The notes beneath the pieces were generated by a model. It did not search any database. It was given only the letters and a program-made list of their open reading frames with translations, and was not told where the DNA came from. A program made the position numbers and the translations under genes. Shown here one piece after another: positions 16,281-25,504 of a stretch of 64,000 bases of DNA. Source of the DNA: Arthrobacter sp. AFG20 (GTDB lineage: Bacteria > Actinomycetota > Actinomycetes > Actinomycetales > Micrococcaceae). The stretch lies in contig NZ_PJMC01000004.1 of the NCBI RefSeq assembly GCF_002892795.1, positions 1-64,000 of the forward strand. The letters run 5' to 3'. Numbering within the stretch: position 1 is the stretch's first letter; every line of letters begins with the position of its first letter.

Positions 16281-18094
16281 CGGCTGACCTCCTCGGCGTC
16301 GTCGAGGGCCGACAGCTCGGAGTCCAGGTCGCGGGGCTCCGCCTCCAGGCTCGCGATGACGTAACGGTAATGGCTGTTGCCGGCCAGCAGTTCGGTATGG
16401 GTTCCGACGGCGGCGATGCGGCCGTCCTCCAGCAGCGCGACCCGATCGGCCAGCGCCACGGTGGACGGGCGGTGGGCGACGATCAGCGTCGTGGTGCCGG
16501 CCAGCACCTCCCGCAGCCGGTTTTCCACGAGCTCCTCCGTGTTCACGTCCAGGGCGGAGAGGGGATCGTCCAGGACCAGCACAGCGGGTGCGGCTGCAAT
16601 GGCCCGGGCCAGGGCGAGACGCTGGCGCTGGCCGCCGGACAGGCTGAGGCCCTCCTCGCCGATGAGGGTGTCCAGGCCCTCAGGCAGCGAGTAGGCGAAG
16701 TGCGCCTGTGCCGTGTCCAGGGCCTCCGCGAGGATCTTTTCGCGGGTGTCGGTGTCTCCGGACTGGACGCCGAGCAGTACGTTGTCGCGCACCGAGCTGG
16801 AGAACAGGGTGGTGTCCTCGAAGGCCACAGCCACCAGGGTGCGGAGCTCCTCGACGCTGAAGTCCCGAAGGTCGACGCCGTCGAGCGTGATGGAACCCGC
16901 CGTGACGTCGTAGAGCCGGGGCACCAGCTGCAGCAGGGCACTCTTGCCGCTGCCGGTGATGCCCACAAGCGCCATGGTTTCGCCCGGGCAGATGTCCAGC
17001 CGGACGTCCGTCAGCACCGGCTTGTCCGGGGCGTCGTCGAACGCGAACGTTACGTTGTTGAAGCTCAGTGAGCCTTTGACGTCGGCGGGGCTGCGGGGTT
17101 GCGCCGCGTCCGTGATGGTGTTTTGCGAATCCATGACCTCGAAGTGCCGGTCCAGCGCGGTTTTCGCCGTTAGGGCCATGGCCAGCAGCATGCCGGAGAA
17201 CTCGACGGGTGCGGCGATGACGGCGGCGGTGGCGAAGAAGGCCACAAGGGAACCGATGCTGAGCTGGCCATTGGCTGCGAGCATGATTCCAGTGACCAGG
17301 CCCGCGCCCAGCGCCAGCTCCGGCAGGAGCGTCACCACCATGCTGAAGACGGCCTGATGCCGGGCCTTGGCAATCTCCGTCTGGCGCAGTTCCTCGGCCT
17401 GGCCGTTGAAGGTTTCCAGAGCTTCGCGGCTGCGGCCGAAGGCCTTCAGGACACGAATGCCGTGGACGGACTCTTCAACCGTGGTGGCGAGGTCGCCGGC
17501 CTGGTCCTGGCTGCGCCGGGCAACCTTGCTGAAGCGGGTCCGGAACCGGAAACCGTAGACCATCACGGGTCCTGCTGCGGCCAGGAAGATCAGGGCCAGC
17601 TGCCAGCTCATGGTGAACATGACGACGACGCCGATCACCACCGTCAGGGTGGTCACCACCAGCATGATGGCCCCGAATGCCATCCAGCGCCGGATGAAGT
17701 TGAGGTCCGTCATGGCGCGGGAAAGCAGTTGGCCGGAGCCCCAGCGGTCATGAAAGGAGACGGGGAGGTCCTGCAGGTGGCCGTAGAGCGAGACCCGCAT
17801 CCGGGTCTCCACGGTGGTGGCCGGGTTGATCACGAAGGTGCGGCGCAGGGCAACCAGCACGGCTTCGGCGACGCCCAGGGCAAGGATGAGGCCGGCCGAG
17901 CTCCACACGGCGTCCGCGGTGGCGCCGGGGCGGAGGGAATCGTTGATGAGCACGCGCAGCACCTGCGGGATGGTCAGGGCAACCACGCTGGCCAGGAGCG
18001 CCGACAGCAGGCCCATAAAGAGGCGCGGCAGGACCGGCTTCACGTGCGGATAGAGACGGCTGACGGATCGAAAAAATGAACTCTGCTTGGCCAT
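16277..18094 (-). CDS. ABC exporter subunit (permease-ATPase fusion), heterodimer partner 2
   Basis: A 605-aa half-transporter, first gene of the pair. Six transmembrane helices precede the ATPase domain. Walker A is [13 protein letters not shown], the signature [14 protein letters not shown] is canonical, and Walker B ends [11 protein letters not shown], with Asp in place of the catalytic Glu. Paired with the degenerate signature of partner 1 this gives one canonical and one non-hydrolysing ATP site, as in known heterodimers. The start ATG is at 18094; the 97-base upstream spacer has an inverted repeat, GTAGTT (18135-18140) and AACTAC (18150-18155), possibly an operator. Confidence 0.87.
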   Translation of the reverse strand: MAKQSSFFRSVSRLYPHVKPVLPRLFMGLLSALLASVVALTIPQVLRVLINDSLRPGATADAVWSSAGLILALGVAEAVLVALRRTFVINPATTVETRMRVSLYGHLQDLPVSFHDRWGSGQLLSRAMTDLNFIRRWMAFGAIMLVVTTLTVVIGVVVMFTMSWQLALIFLAAAGPVMVYGFRFRTRFSKVARRSQDQAGDLATTVEESVHGIRVLKAFGRSREALETFNGQAEELRQTEIAKARHQAVFSMVVTLLPELALGAGLVTGIMLAANGQLSIGSLVAFFATAAVIAAPVEFSGMLLAMALTAKTALDRHFEVMDSQNTITDAAQPRSPADVKGSLSFNNVTFAFDDAPDKPVLTDVRLDICPGETMALVGITGSGKSALLQLVPRLYDVTAGSITLDGVDLRDFSVEELRTLVAVAFEDTTLFSSSVRDNVLLGVQSGDTDTREKILAEALDTAQAHFAYSLPEGLDTLIGEEGLSLSGGQRQRLALARAIAAAPAVLVLDDPLSALDVNTEELVENRLREVLAGTTTLIVAHRPSTVALADRVALLEDGRIAAVGTHTELLAGNSHYRYVIASLEAEPRDLDSELSALDDAEEVSR

Positions 18095-18191
18095 GCCCGC
18101 TTCTTGAACTCAACTGTGTGAAATCAACCGTGGTGTAGTTTCCCGTAGCAACTACCCTATGCCATGGGTGGCACCCTTCACAGGTTGCTCG

Positions 18192-19139
18192 TCAGGCGCG
18201 CGGCGTGAGCGTCAGCAGGACGGCCTCGGGCTTGCAGGCGATACGGACCGGCGCAAAGCGCGAGGTGCCGATTCCGCCTGAGACGTTGACCGGCGTCGTA
18301 CGCCCGTTGCTGCTCCAGCCGTTGAGGCCCTTGGCCCGCCAGGTGGGGATGTCGCAGTTCGCGACGACGGCGCCGTACCCCGGGATGCACAGCTGGCCGC
18401 CATGCGTGTGGCCGGCCAGGAGAAGGTCCGCGCCGTCCTCGGTGAAGTGGTCCAGGACCCGCTGGTAGGGGGCATGGATGACGGCGACGCGCAGGTGGTC
18501 CTTGGCGTTCTGGCCTCGGGTGCCGCGGGGCCAGCCGGCGTACCGTTCGCGGTTGAGGTGCGGATCATCCACGCCCGAGAAATCGAACCGCATGCCGTTG
18601 AGGACGATGGACTGGTGCCGGTTGGTCAGGTCGATCCAGCCGCCCATTCCGAAGCCGGACCGCAGGCGGGGCCAGTCAAGTTCCTCCCGGTCGGGTGCTG
18701 CCTTGGAGGGGCCCAGCAGGTAGCGGGCGGGGTTTTTCAGCTTCGGCGCGTAATAGTCATTGGAGCCCGGAACAAACACCCCCGGGAACTCCATGAGCGG
18801 TGCCAGCGCGTTGAGCAGCGGATCCACGGCCTTGGCGTGGCTGAGGTTGTCACCCGTGTTCACCACAAGATCGGGCCTGAGCGCCGCGAGCGACTGCAGC
18901 CACTCCGCCTTGGCCTTCTGGCCCGGCACGAAGTGGATGTCGCTCAGGTGCAGGATCCGGAATGGGGCCCTGCCCGCAGGAAGGATCGGGACGGTCTCCT
19001 GGCGGAGGACGAACTGGTTCTTTTCCCAGAGCCCGTAGGCCGTGGCGGCGAGGGCGGCCGCGGTCCCGGCGCCGGCGGTGACGGCAAAGCCGCGCCCGAT
19101 GCTACGGACGCGGCTTGCCACCTGTGAAAGGTCAGTCAC
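18192..19139 (-). CDS. Membrane-anchored metallophosphoesterase
   Basis: A 315-aa protein of the calcineurin-like phosphoesterase family with one N-terminal hydrophobic segment (about residues 18-35). Metal-binding motifs are LSDIHF (about residue 66), NTGDNLSH (about 94) and LLAGHTHGGQL (about 243). The usual GNHD/E motif is replaced by PGSNDYY (about 122), so the Asn and His positions are altered; this variant probably defines a subfamily. It follows the penicillin-binding protein gene by two bases, suggesting a shared transcript and a cell-envelope setting. The substrate is not known. Confidence 0.8.
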   Translation of the reverse strand: MTDLSQVASRVRSIGRGFAVTAGAGTAAALAATAYGLWEKNQFVLRQETVPILPAGRAPFRILHLSDIHFVPGQKAKAEWLQSLAALRPDLVVNTGDNLSHAKAVDPLLNALAPLMEFPGVFVPGSNDYYAPKLKNPARYLLGPSKAAPDREELDWPRLRSGFGMGGWIDLTNRHQSIVLNGMRFDFSGVDDPHLNRERYAGWPRGTRGQNAKDHLRVAVIHAPYQRVLDHFTEDGADLLLAGHTHGGQLCIPGYGAVVANCDIPTWRAKGLNGWSSNGRTTPVNVSGGIGTSRFAPVRIACKPEAVLLTLTPRA

Positions 19140-19141
19140 GG

Positions 19142-21490
19142 TCAGCCGTTCCCCTTGTTGCTGTTGCCGTTTCCATTGCTTTTGTTGTCGTTGTTGTTGC
19201 CCGTGCTCCCGGTGTTACCACCGCTGTTGCCAGTGTCCGTGTTTCCGCCGGTGTTTCCGCCCTGGGGCGGGATGTTCGGAATGTTCGGGACCGTGGGCAC
19301 GAACTGCGGGGTGCCGTAGAGCAGGTTCGACGGCGGTTCCGGGAAGGGGTCGGTGCCGTAGCCGGGCGCGATCTGGGACATGAAGTTGGAGAACATTGGC
19401 CCGGCGATCATGTAACCGTCGATGCCGGTGTAGAACTTGCCGTTGACCGTCACGTTCTGGCCGGCTCGTTGCTGGGATCCGAGCGGATCGCCGAACCAGG
19501 CCGCCGTCGCGAGGCCCATGGTGTGGCCGACGACCCAGGTGGAGCCGTTGTTGTTGGACGTACCGGTCTTGGCAGCGATCGGGAAGTTGGTCTCGGTGGA
19601 GATCCTGGGCTGGATGAGTGAACCGGATCCCTCGTTGAGTACCTTCTGCAGCGCGTAGTTCACGCCACGCGCCACCTCGGGCTTGAGGGCGTCCCGGCAG
19701 GCAGGGGTCTGCGCCGGCAGCTGGGCGCCGGTCTGGTCGGTCACCGACGTGATGGCGATCGGGGCGCAGTACTTGCCGTCATTCGCGAACGTGGCAAAGG
19801 CCGTGGCCATGGTCAGCGGGGCCGTCTGCCGGGAGCCCAGCAGGTTGCCGATGGTGGTCATGGTGATCTTCGGGTTCGGATCCACCACCGCGTTGGTTTC
19901 CTTGTCGCGGGTCGGCAGGCCTTCGTGCAGTCCGACAGCGTCCACAACCTTCTGGATGCCGCACAGGTCAACCTGCGAGGCCGAGGCGAACGTTGCGGTG
20001 TTGATGGAGTTCTTCAGGCCGTCCAGCACGGTCATGGGCCGGTAGTAGCCATCTTCGGCGTTCTGCAGGTCCTCGGTGCCGTTGGTGCTGTCATACCAGC
20101 CCACGGTGGGGGTTTCGCAGGTGTTCGTCCACGGGAAATCCTGCGGGTAGCGGCGCTGGGAGGCATTGACGATGGTGTTCATCGACTTGCCCTCGTTCAG
20201 CCACTCGGCAAACGTGAACGGCTTCATCGTGGAGCCGGGCTGCGCGCCGCCGAGGCCGTTGAGGTCGTTGCCCTGCTCGTCGTACTGGTCAACGCTGAAG
20301 TTGATCTGGGAATCGAATTTGCCCTTGCCTCCAAACCAGGAAGTGTTCTGGGCCATGTTGGTGATCTTGCCGGTGCCCGGTTCAACGGAAACCATCGCGG
20401 CACCCCACTTGTCCGGGTTCGATCCGGCAGCGGCGTTCACCTGGTCCTGCGCGGCCTTCTGCGCCTTCGGGTCCAGGGTGGTCTTGATGGTCAGGCCGCC
20501 GCGGAACACCTTCTTCTCGCGTTCGGTGGCGTCCGCCCCGTAGGCCGGGTTGTTGAGCAGGAGGTGCAGGACGTAGTCGCAGAAGTACGGGGCGGTGGGC
20601 GAGTAGGCGCAGCCCTGCCGTGCCGGGGTCACCTTCGGCGCCACAGGGGTGGCAACGGCGGCGGTGTACTGGGCCTTGGTGATCTTGCGGTGCGTGAGCA
20701 TTGCACTCAGCACCAGGTCCCTGCGCTTCTTGGCGTTATCCGGATTGGTGATCGGATCAAAGGCCGAAGGGCTGTTGACCAAGCCGGCAAGCAGTGCGGC
20801 CTGGGGGAGCGTGAGGTTCTTCGCGGTGGTGCTGAAGAAGAACTTGGAGGCGGCCTCGATACCGTACGCGTCACGGTTGAAGAAGACGATGTTCAGGTAG
20901 CCCTCAAGGATCTGCTCCTTGCTGAATTTCTTCTCCAAAGCAATCGCGAGCTTCATTTCGCGGAGCTTGTCGCCCACGCCCTTGTTAACGCCGTTGAGCT
21001 TAATCGCGTCGGAGTTGCCTTCGGCTTCAAGGTTGGCGTTGAGGACGTTGTTGACGTACTGCTGCGTGATGGTGGAGGCACCCTGTTTGTTGCCCCGCGC
21101 CGTGCTGACCAGGGCGCGGAGGATGCCTGTGGTGTCCACGCCGCCGTGCTCGTAGAACCGGCTGTCCTCAATGGCGATCACCGCGTCCTTCATGTACGGG
21201 GAGATCTGGTCCAGCGGAACGCGGGTGCGGTTTTCCGCGTACAGGTTGGCGATCAGGCTCCCGTCGGCGGCCAGGACCTTGGTGGACTGGCTGGGCGGGT
21301 CCACCTGGAGTTCAGCGGGCAGGGTGTCAAAGAATTCGATCGAGCCGCTGGCTGTGCTGCCCGAGACGGCGGCTGCGGGAACCAGCAGGCCGGCCACGAG
21401 GACACCACAAATAGCGCTCACGCCAAGGAAACCAAAAATCTTTCCGAGGGTGGTGGCCGTGTCGAATATGGGGTTCTTACGAGTCGCCAT
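19142..21490 (-). CDS. Bifunctional penicillin-binding protein, class A (transglycosylase/transpeptidase)
   Basis: A 782-aa peptidoglycan synthase. After an N-terminal membrane anchor (about residues 20-42) comes a GT51 glycosyltransferase domain with AIEDSRFYEHGGVD (catalytic Glu) and GASTITQQYVNN. The transpeptidase domain has GSTMKPF (SxxK, active-site Ser), SINT (SxN) and AAKTGTSNNN (KTG). The C-terminal about 60 residues are a Pro- then Gly/Asn/Ser-rich tail (NTGGNTDTGNSGG), a common actinobacterial PBP1 feature. It acts outside the membrane in cell-wall growth. The metallophosphoesterase gene follows immediately. The promoter should lie in the short divergent spacer facing the DUF4177 gene. 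Confidence 0.92.
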   Translation of the reverse strand: MATRKNPIFDTATTLGKIFGFLGVSAICGVLVAGLLVPAAAVSGSTASGSIEFFDTLPAELQVDPPSQSTKVLAADGSLIANLYAENRTRVPLDQISPYMKDAVIAIEDSRFYEHGGVDTTGILRALVSTARGNKQGASTITQQYVNNVLNANLEAEGNSDAIKLNGVNKGVGDKLREMKLAIALEKKFSKEQILEGYLNIVFFNRDAYGIEAASKFFFSTTAKNLTLPQAALLAGLVNSPSAFDPITNPDNAKKRRDLVLSAMLTHRKITKAQYTAAVATPVAPKVTPARQGCAYSPTAPYFCDYVLHLLLNNPAYGADATEREKKVFRGGLTIKTTLDPKAQKAAQDQVNAAAGSNPDKWGAAMVSVEPGTGKITNMAQNTSWFGGKGKFDSQINFSVDQYDEQGNDLNGLGGAQPGSTMKPFTFAEWLNEGKSMNTIVNASQRRYPQDFPWTNTCETPTVGWYDSTNGTEDLQNAEDGYYRPMTVLDGLKNSINTATFASASQVDLCGIQKVVDAVGLHEGLPTRDKETNAVVDPNPKITMTTIGNLLGSRQTAPLTMATAFATFANDGKYCAPIAITSVTDQTGAQLPAQTPACRDALKPEVARGVNYALQKVLNEGSGSLIQPRISTETNFPIAAKTGTSNNNGSTWVVGHTMGLATAAWFGDPLGSQQRAGQNVTVNGKFYTGIDGYMIAGPMFSNFMSQIAPGYGTDPFPEPPSNLLYGTPQFVPTVPNIPNIPPQGGNTGGNTDTGNSGGNTGSTGNNNDNKSNGNGNSNKGNG

Positions 21491-21527
21491 GTTCTCCAGT
21501 TTACCGGCAACGATTAGGCTTTATTTC

Positions 21528-21683
21528 ATGACCAAATGGGAGTACGCCACGATTCCGCTCATCATCCACGCCACGAAGCAGATTCTGGACCAGTGGGGAG
21601 ACGACGGCTGGGAGCTTGTCCAGGTAGTCCCGGGACCCGACGGCAACGGCCTTGTCGCCTACCTTAAGAGGGAGAAGCAGTAG
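21528..21683 (+). CDS. DUF4177 domain-containing small protein
   Basis: A 51-aa protein, MTKWEYATIPLIIHATKQIL, then DDGWELVQVVPGPDG, matching the DUF4177 pattern (W-E-Y at the start and GWELV in the middle). No ribosome-binding site is visible and TAGGCT lies nine bases before the ATG, so a leaderless mRNA is possible. RidA follows after one base, so the two are cotranscribed. Function unknown. Confidence 0.8.
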   Translation: MTKWEYATIPLIIHATKQILDQWGDDGWELVQVVPGPDGNGLVAYLKREKQ

Positions 21684-21684
21684 C

Positions 21685-22218
21685 ATGACCACCCCCCAGG
21701 AAACCGCTTCCAGCGCTGATCTGACGCCGTCGTCCGCCGTCGAACAGCGTCTTTCCGAGCTCGGACTGACCCTCCCGGAAGTTGCCGCCCCCGTCGCCGC
21801 CTACGTGCCGGCGGTCGTCTCCGGCAACCACGTCTACACCTCCGGACAGCTGCCGTTTATTAACGGCAAACTCGAAGCTACGGGCAAGGTGTCCGCCGGC
21901 ACCGAGGGCGCCTCGGACGAACCGACTGTGTCCCCGGAAGACGCCAAGGCATACGCCGCCGTCTGTGCCGTGAACGCCCTGGCCGCCGTGAAGAGCGTCA
22001 TCGGCGACCTCGACCGCATCACGCGCATCGTCAAGGTAGTGGGCTTCGTCTCCTCCGACCCGTCCTTCACCGGCCAGCCCGGTGTCATCAACGGCGCCTC
22101 CGAGCTCCTGGGCCGGGTCTTCGGTGACGCGGGCCAGCACGCCCGTTCCGCCGTCGGCGTTTCAGTCCTGCCGCTCGACTCTCCCGTGGAAGTCGAACTG
22201 ATCGCCGAATTCAGCTAG
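21685..22218 (+). CDS. RidA/YjgF/YER057c/UK114 family protein
   Basis: A 177-aa protein with the RidA fold: VVSGNHVYTSGQLPFINGKL (residues about 44-63), AVNALAAVKSVIGDLDRITRIVKVVGFV and a C-terminal VSVLPLDSPVEVELIAEF. RidA proteins hydrolyse reactive enamine/imine intermediates. The Arg usually seen in the active site near the C-terminal strand of canonical RidA (xRxxV) appears here as HARSAVGV. Length exceeds the 130-residue core because of an N-terminal extension. ATG 21685 has GGGAG upstream. Confidence 0.82.
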   Translation: MTTPQETASSADLTPSSAVEQRLSELGLTLPEVAAPVAAYVPAVVSGNHVYTSGQLPFINGKLEATGKVSAGTEGASDEPTVSPEDAKAYAAVCAVNALAAVKSVIGDLDRITRIVKVVGFVSSDPSFTGQPGVINGASELLGRVFGDAGQHARSAVGVSVLPLDSPVEVELIAEFS

Positions 22219-22233
22219 GAGCAGTAGGTTCCT

Positions 22234-23145
22234 TTGCCCCAACTAGCACGCCGGCTCTTTGTTCTTCCCCCCGACCTTGAAGGGGCGGCACAAAGCTGGC
22301 TCGAACACGGCGAACGGACTCCGCGCAAACCGCGTTTCGCGTCCTCCGTGGTACTCCTCCGGGATTCGCCCACCGGCCTGGAAACCTGGCTCGGGTACCG
22401 TCCCGGCTCGTCGCCACTGGGCGTCCTCGCCTTCCCGGGCGGCTCCTTGGACGCTTCCGACGACGACGCCGTGGGCTGGCTGGGGCCCTCGCCCCAGCAT
22501 TGGGCTGAGCAAATGGGAACGGACGACGTCGGCCTGGCCCGCCGCCACGTGGTGGGTGCAGTCCGTGAGCTGTTCGAGGAGACCGGCGTGCTGCTGGCAG
22601 GCCCGGACCTGTCCTCCACCGTGGAGGCAACGTCCACGGTGGACTGGATGAAGGCCCGCGAAGCGGTTGCGTCGCAGGAGAAGTCGTTCACCGCGGAGCT
22701 GGCCAAGCGCGGCCTGTCCCTGCGCACCGACCTGCTCAAGCCGCTCGTGAACTGGCTGAGCCCGGACTTCGCGCACCGGCGCTTCAACACCCGGTATTTC
22801 GCCGCCACCGTCCCCATGAACCAGCAGCCCTCCATCCTGGAGAGCAAAGGCGTCTGGGGCCGGTGGGTGTGCGCCACCAAGGCGATCGCCGAGCGTGACA
22901 CGACCGTACTGGGTGACGAGGTGGGCCAGGAGAACACCGTCGGCCTTACCCTCGGCCAGCTCATGGTCCCCGGCTCCGAAATCATGCTGGAGAAGATGGC
23001 CAAAGCCAACGGCTGCATCGCGTACCTCAGCTACAAGCGCACCCCGCACGTGTACCAGCCCAAGCTGGTCGACGAAAACGGGACACTCATGCTCGAAGTA
23101 GAGGCAGCCAAAACCGTCGCGGGCGAGCCCCAGCGCGAGCGCTAA
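22234..23145 (+). CDS. NUDIX hydrolase
   Basis: A 303-aa protein with a split NUDIX box: FPGGSLDASDDD near residue 70, a loop, then AVRELFEETGVLLAG near residue 115 containing the REXXEEXGX core that binds Mg2+. Such proteins cleave nucleoside-diphosphate-X compounds. The start is TTG 22234, 15 bases after the ridA stop, with AGGAGCAGTAGG spanning the ridA stop upstream. It is probably the third gene of the DUF4177-ridA operon. The exact substrate is unknown; long N- and C-terminal parts surround the NUDIX core. Confidence 0.82.
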   Translation: MPQLARRLFVLPPDLEGAAQSWLEHGERTPRKPRFASSVVLLRDSPTGLETWLGYRPGSSPLGVLAFPGGSLDASDDDAVGWLGPSPQHWAEQMGTDDVGLARRHVVGAVRELFEETGVLLAGPDLSSTVEATSTVDWMKAREAVASQEKSFTAELAKRGLSLRTDLLKPLVNWLSPDFAHRRFNTRYFAATVPMNQQPSILESKGVWGRWVCATKAIAERDTTVLGDEVGQENTVGLTLGQLMVPGSEIMLEKMAKANGCIAYLSYKRTPHVYQPKLVDENGTLMLEVEAAKTVAGEPQRER

Positions 23146-23197
23146 GCCGCTTCCCTTCCGGTTCCGTCCGCCGGGCGGCGGCCGTTAGCGAACCAAC

Positions 23198-23325
23198 GCA
23201 TCCTCAGATCTTGTCGCCTTTCTCCCGACGCTTCCTCTGGTCCTGCCGGATTCTCCCCAACGCGTCCTCAGATCTTGCCGCCTTTCTCCCGACGCTCCCT
23301 CAGGTCCCGTCGCCTTTCTCCTGAC
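23198..23325 (+). repeat. Four tandem 32-bp repeats
   Basis: Four contiguous units of exactly 32 bp begin at 23198, 23230, 23262 and 23294. Each starts GC, contains CCTC(A/T)G(A/G)TC, and ends (C/T)TCTCC(C/T)-(G/A)AC. Units 1 and 3 differ at two positions, while unit 2 is most diverged. They lie between the NUDIX gene and the Crp-like gene, which are convergent. No spacers occur between units, so this is not a CRISPR array. Confidence 0.85.
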
Positions 23326-23343
23326 GGTGAGTGAGTTAAAACC

Positions 23344-23376
23344 AAAAGCCGCCCCGAACGAGCAGGGGCGGCTTTT
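23344..23376. terminator. Bidirectional terminator between NUDIX and crp-like genes
   Basis: AAAAGCCGCCCC (23344-23355) pairs perfectly with GGGGCGGCTTTT (23365-23376) around nine bases. The A tract and T tract on either side suit termination of both convergent genes. Confidence 0.88.
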
Positions 23377-23390
23377 GCTGCTAGTGAGAC

Positions 23391-24068
23391 TTAGCGGGAG
23401 CGCTGGCGGAGGCGCTGCATGTCCAAAATCACGACGGCGCGGGCTTCGAGTCGCAGCCAACCGCGCTGGACAAACTCGGCCAGTGCCTTGTTGACGGTTT
23501 CGCGGGACGCGCCGACGAGCTGGGCCAGCTCTTCCTGGGTGAGCTCGTGTGCCACGAGAACGCCGTCGGTTGCGGGGCGGCCGAAGCGGTCGGCGAGGTC
23601 CAGGAGGGCCTTGGCCACGCGGCCGGGCACGTCGGAGAAGACCAGGTCGGAGAGAGAGTCGTTGGTGCGGCGGAGGCGGCGGGCCAGCGCCTGCAGCAGC
23701 TGGGCCGAGACCTCGGGACGGGTCCGCAGCAGGGAGTTCAGGCTCTCGTTCTTGAGGCCGGCCAGGCGGGTCTCCGAGACGGCGGTGGCCGTGGCGGTGC
23801 GCGGACTCGGGTCGAACAGGGCCATCTCGCCGAAGAGCTCACCCGGGCCGAGGATGGCCAGCAGGGATTCGCGGCCGTCGGGGGAGGTGCGGCCGAGCTT
23901 CACCTTGCCGGAGACGATGAAGTAGAGCTGGTCACCCTGGTCGCCCTCGCGGAAGACGGATGCGCCGCGGGACAGGTCGACTTCGGTCAGTTCGTCCGTC
24001 AGCAGGCGGAACGCGTCGTCGTCCAGCGTGGCGAAAAGGGGTGCGCGTCGCAATACCTCGATGTCCAT
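23391..24068 (-). CDS. Crp/Fnr family transcriptional regulator (GlxR-like)
   Basis: A 225-aa cyclic-nucleotide-responsive regulator. The N-terminal cyclic-nucleotide-binding domain has FREGDQGDQLYFIVSGKVKLGR and GPGELFGEMALFDPSPRTATATA, with the Glu, Arg and Thr/Ser pattern of cAMP-binding Crp proteins. The C-terminal winged helix is ELTQEELAQLVGASRETVNKAL. Size and sequence match GlxR/Crp of actinobacteria, global carbon regulators recognising TGTGA-N6-TCACA. ATG 24068 has AGGAG six bases upstream. A weak site, TGTGA-N6-TGGCA (24134-24149), lies in its own promoter region. Perfect or near-perfect sites occur at 32906 and 39451. Confidence 0.9.
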   Translation of the reverse strand: MDIEVLRRAPLFATLDDDAFRLLTDELTEVDLSRGASVFREGDQGDQLYFIVSGKVKLGRTSPDGRESLLAILGPGELFGEMALFDPSPRTATATAVSETRLAGLKNESLNSLLRTRPEVSAQLLQALARRLRRTNDSLSDLVFSDVPGRVAKALLDLADRFGRPATDGVLVAHELTQEELAQLVGASRETVNKALAEFVQRGWLRLEARAVVILDMQRLRQRSR

Positions 24069-24260
24069 GAATTCTCCTGTGTAAAAGTGTCGTCTGGGGC
24101 GCTTGTGCCATTGTTTCAGAATTTTCAACGTTCTGTGACGTACTTGGCAGCTGAAACGCCCTAAAAGACGCCGCGAGACCAGCGCAGGCGCCGTGCATCC
24201 ACGGCAATTTGTCAGACTTCGCCAGTAGAATCGGGGCTTAGCTGCTTGTGAGGAGACCCG

Positions 24261-25448
24261 GTGTTTGGCCTGACCGTTCTGGACCTTGCGTTGATACTCA
24301 CGCTTTTGTCCTATCTGATCTACGGCCTGCGCAACGGCTTCCTGGTGACCGTCGGTGGCCTGGCCGGCTTCACGGCGGGCGCCGTGGCCGCATTCCTCTC
24401 CGTTCCGCTGGTCAGTGACTTCGTTGAGGACAGTGGGTGGCGCCTGACCGCCATCATCGGCACAGCCGTCCTTCTGGTGGTCCTCGGCAACGCGCTCGGA
24501 ACCATGATCGGGCGCAGTATCCGCAGCGCCGTTCGCATGCGGCCGCTGCGGGCTATGGACAGACTCATTGGCGGGGCCGTCAATCTGGTCGTGTCCGCGT
24601 TGGTCATGTCCATGCTGGCATTCAGTATCAGCGCACTTGGTGTGCCCTTCGTTTCGCAGCAGCTGGCCGAGTCCAAGGTGATCCGTTTCATAGACGGACT
24701 GACGCCCAACCCGGTCAAATCCGCGATGGCGCAGCTGCGCTCCGCGGTTATGGGCGACGGCATCCCCACGCTCATTGAGGGCATTGGCCAGGACCAGCAG
24801 CAGGTTCCCGTTCCGGACGCCAGCACGGACACACCGGCCCTGAACAGGGCAGCCGGTTCGGTCCTGAAGATCGCGGGGACCGCGTTCCAGTGCGGGCAGA
24901 ACCAGACCGGAACAGGCTTCGTGGTGTCATCCGGACGCGTGGTGACCAACGCGCACGTCGTTGCGGGGGTGTCGCAGCCTGTTGTGGAGGTCCCCGGAGG
25001 CGGTGCCATGCCCGGCAGGGTGGTGTACTTCGACAGCAAGCGCGACCTCGCAGTCCTGGCCGTGGACGGACTGCCCACTGAGGCGCTGCCGCTGAGCTCT
25101 GACCTGCCCGCGGGAACCGCCGCCGCATTTGCCGGCTATCCGCACGGCGGCCCCTACCAGTCCAAGCCGGCCACTGTGCAGGGCATTTCCACAGTGCTGG
25201 TGCCGGACATCTATGGCAACAACCCGGTTCCGGACGAGGTGTACAAGCTTGCCGGCGACGTCCAGCCCGGCAACTCCGGCGGGCCGCTGCTCACCACCAA
25301 TGGAGAGGTGGCAGGCGTCATCTTCGCAAAGACAACATCCAACGCCGCCCTGGGGTTCGCGATTCCGATGATCGACCTCCGGCCCGTGGCCGCAGAGGCG
25401 CCGAGCCTGTCCAGCCCCGTGTCGTCGGGACAGTGCATCCAGCAGTAG
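24261..25448 (+). CDS. MarP-like membrane serine protease (CvpA domain plus trypsin-like domain)
   Basis: A 395-aa protein with four N-terminal transmembrane helices of CvpA type (VLDLALILTLLSYLIYGLRNG onward, residues 6-125) and a periplasmic-side chymotrypsin-like protease domain. The catalytic triad is readable: His in VTNAHVVAG, Asp in KRDLAVLAV and Ser in PGNSGGPLL. The architecture equals Mycobacterium tuberculosis MarP (Rv3671c), required for acid and oxidative stress resistance. GTG 24261 has GAGGAG upstream. It is divergent from the Crp-like gene. Confidence 0.87.
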   Translation: MFGLTVLDLALILTLLSYLIYGLRNGFLVTVGGLAGFTAGAVAAFLSVPLVSDFVEDSGWRLTAIIGTAVLLVVLGNALGTMIGRSIRSAVRMRPLRAMDRLIGGAVNLVVSALVMSMLAFSISALGVPFVSQQLAESKVIRFIDGLTPNPVKSAMAQLRSAVMGDGIPTLIEGIGQDQQQVPVPDASTDTPALNRAAGSVLKIAGTAFQCGQNQTGTGFVVSSGRVVTNAHVVAGVSQPVVEVPGGGAMPGRVVYFDSKRDLAVLAVDGLPTEALPLSSDLPAGTAAAFAGYPHGGPYQSKPATVQGISTVLVPDIYGNNPVPDEVYKLAGDVQPGNSGGPLLTTNGEVAGVIFAKTTSNAALGFAIPMIDLRPVAAEAPSLSSPVSSGQCIQQ

Positions 25449-25504
25449 CGGCATCCAGCGGTAGCGGCGACTGGCAATGGGCATCCAGCGAAAGGATCAG
25501 CCGG

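Noticed and set aside
23198..23325. CRISPR array
   Set aside because: Four 32-bp units are contiguous with no spacers and no cas genes nearby.
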